Source of the DNA: Verrucomicrobiota bacterium
Lineage (GTDB): Bacteria; Verrucomicrobiota; Verrucomicrobiia; Chthoniobacterales; JAFAMB01
Assembly: GCA_019241095.1 (NCBI GenBank)
Contig: JAFAXJ010000519.1
Span: 1-15,180, forward strand
Direction of reading: 5' to 3'
Length of the DNA: 15,180 bases
Positions within the stretch are counted from its first letter, which is position 1; each line of letters opens with the position of its first letter. The notes beneath the pieces were generated by a model that saw nothing but the letters and a program-made list of their open reading frames with translations, did no database searches and was not told the origin of the DNA. This document shows positions 13,971 to 15,180 of this stretch, piece after piece. Position numbers and translations under genes: made by a program.

Positions 13971-15180
13971 GTGAAACCTTCTTACCAAGCAGCACTCGAT
14001 TGGCTATTCAGTACTCAGAATTTGGGGATCAAGCTAGGGCTAGAGAACTTCCGCTTTCTGCTGAATGACTTGGGAAATCCTGAAAAAGACCTGAGATGTA
14101 TTCACGTTGCGGGTACGAACGGTAAAGGCTCTGTTTGTGCCATGCTGGAATCGGTAATCCGGGCTGCAGGGCTAAAGACCGGGCTGTTTACTTCGCCTCA
14201 TCTTGTCAGATTCAACGAGCGTATTCAGGTAAATGGCGTCCCGGTAGAAGATGAATACATATCTACAGCGATATGCCGTTTGAGATCATTGATCGATCCT
14301 CAACGCCACTCCACATTTTTCGAAATAACTACCGCAATTTCGTTTGAGTACTTCAAAGATTCGAAAGTAGATATCGCAGTCTTAGAAACCGGACTAGGTG
14401 GACGCTTGGATGCGACGAATGTAGTGACGCCCGCGGTTTCGGTTCTGACAGTGATCGATTTGGACCATCAGAAAATCTTGGGCCCAACGAAAGCAGCTAT
14501 TGCTGAGGAAAAGGCCGGCATCATAAAGCCCAATGTACCTGTAGTTTCGGATCCTCAATGTGAAGAGGTTCGGGCTGTAATAGACCGTGTGGCTGCCTCA
14601 AACAATAGTCCCCTGTTTTACGTCGACAAACCCTGTTCGGATTATGTTATCGGCTTGGCAGGCTCTCATCAGAAACTGAATGCTGCGATTGTAGCCGAGG
14701 CTTTGAAACAGGCTCATGTGCCTGTCGCTGAACAAGCACTGAGGAAGGGTCTACAATGTGTCAGCTGGCCAGGTCGTTTTCAACAGATCCGGGATCGGAT
14801 CATCCTGGATGGGGCTCATAACCCCCAAGCGGCAAAACAGTTGGTCGCCACATGGACCGAATATTTTGGACAACAAAAGGCGAGTGTAATCTTTGGTGGA
14901 CTACTCGATAAAGATCTTTCCGGAGTTATTGGAGCAATCAGTCAAATTGCTCAACGTTTCGCGCTGGTTCCTATCCAAAACTCCCGAAGCCCCAACCCGG
15001 TCCACATCAGAAATTTGATTCCACCGGAGTTCGAAGTGGAAACGTTTTCTTCTGTTCCGAACGCGTTTGCAGCGGCGCTGAATCATGTCGAACCTGTGTT
15101 GGTGACAGGTTCACTTTTTCTGGTTGGAGAGGTGCTGGCGTTACTGGATCCTAAGTACGGGAAAATTCAGAACAGCGACC
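13971..15180 (+). CDS. folC: Folylpolyglutamate synthase / dihydrofolate synthase (5' part)
   Basis: FolC adds glutamate to dihydropteroate and/or folates using ATP, making and retaining cellular folates. The frame runs open from GTG 13971 to the window edge (403 codons), so the C terminus is missing. In order it shows the P-loop HVAGTNGKGSV (about 45-55), TSPHLVRFNERIQVNG, LETGLGGRLDATN, an EEKAGIIKP segment, GSHQKLNAA, PGRFQ and DGAHNPQAA of the C-terminal domain. All are standard Mur-ligase-family FolC motifs. A TTG at 13950 would add seven residues, but the GTG start (KPSYQAALDWLF) matches the family N terminus. The start lies 27 nt after accD. The accD-folC pairing is common in bacteria. 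Confidence 0.95.
   Translation, partial: MKPSYQAALDWLFSTQNLGIKLGLENFRFLLNDLGNPEKDLRCIHVAGTNGKGSVCAMLESVIRAAGLKTGLFTSPHLVRFNERIQVNGVPVEDEYISTAICRLRSLIDPQRHSTFFEITTAISFEYFKDSKVDIAVLETGLGGRLDATNVVTPAVSVLTVIDLDHQKILGPTKAAIAEEKAGIIKPNVPVVSDPQCEEVRAVIDRVAASNNSPLFYVDKPCSDYVIGLAGSHQKLNAAIVAEALKQAHVPVAEQALRKGLQCVSWPGRFQQIRDRIILDGAHNPQAAKQLVATWTEYFGQQKASVIFGGLLDKDLSGVIGAISQIAQRFALVPIQNSRSPNPVHIRNLIPPEFEVETFSSVPNAFAAALNHVEPVLVTGSLFLVGEVLALLDPKYGKIQNSD

Noticed and set aside
13763..14068. Plus-strand open frame spanning the accD-folC junction
   Set aside because: It is out of frame with both accD and folC, which show unmistakable motifs.
1..15180. CRISPR arrays, tRNA or rRNA genes, insertion sequences, phage or toxin-antitoxin modules
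   Set aside because: No spaced repeats, cloverleaf-like T-arm sequences, transposase motifs or terminal inverted repeats were found on either strand by eye.

Overview
The window is an ordinary, densely packed bacterial chromosome segment of housekeeping genes. It also carries two decayed loci. A GT9 lipopolysaccharide-type heptosyltransferase, a NuoA subunit and a secreted protein with a Sec signal point to a Gram-negative, respiring bacterium. The TrpD variant (GTGGDRLEL followed by NVST) and the style of the ParA-like and winged-helix-like proteins remind me of Verrucomicrobiota. That placement is an impression from memory, not a demonstrated one. Recognisable Shine-Dalgarno sequences are scarce, and GTG and TTG starts are frequent.

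Layout. Positions 1-394 hold no intact gene, only out-of-frame fragments of what may be a decayed membrane-anchored protein behind trpD. On the minus strand, 2338 to 395, an NAD(P)-binding epimerase-like gene and trpD form an operon. A divergent region (2339-2515) with a purine-rich triple repeat separates it from a plus-strand pair: a small Ala-tailed protein, possibly leaderless, and nuoA. That pair ends at a strong intrinsic terminator (3321-3360). A plus-strand run follows: acylphosphatase, a calcineurin-like phosphoesterase overlapping a heptosyltransferase by 4 bp, YajQ, and a secreted protein of unknown function.

From 9153 down to 6711 the minus strand carries a broken parA-like gene, hpt, a MoaD-like sulfur carrier and a zinc-free MDR oxidoreductase, tightly coupled. 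A divergent TPR gene runs from 9284 to 9856 and converges on bioA. bioA is preceded by an 89-codon unknown ORF that overlaps it. The right end is plus strand: a CPBP-family membrane protease, comF, accD and the 5' part of folC, which leaves the window.

Together the genes serve tryptophan, biotin, fatty-acid, folate and purine-salvage metabolism, the respiratory chain and the envelope. I found no CRISPR array, tRNA, rRNA, insertion sequence, phage gene or defence cassette, and no convincing undescribed system. The best second looks are the decaying parA, the stand-alone moaD-like gene coupled to hpt, nuoA detached from other nuo genes, the two small unknown proteins, and the weak translation-start signals.
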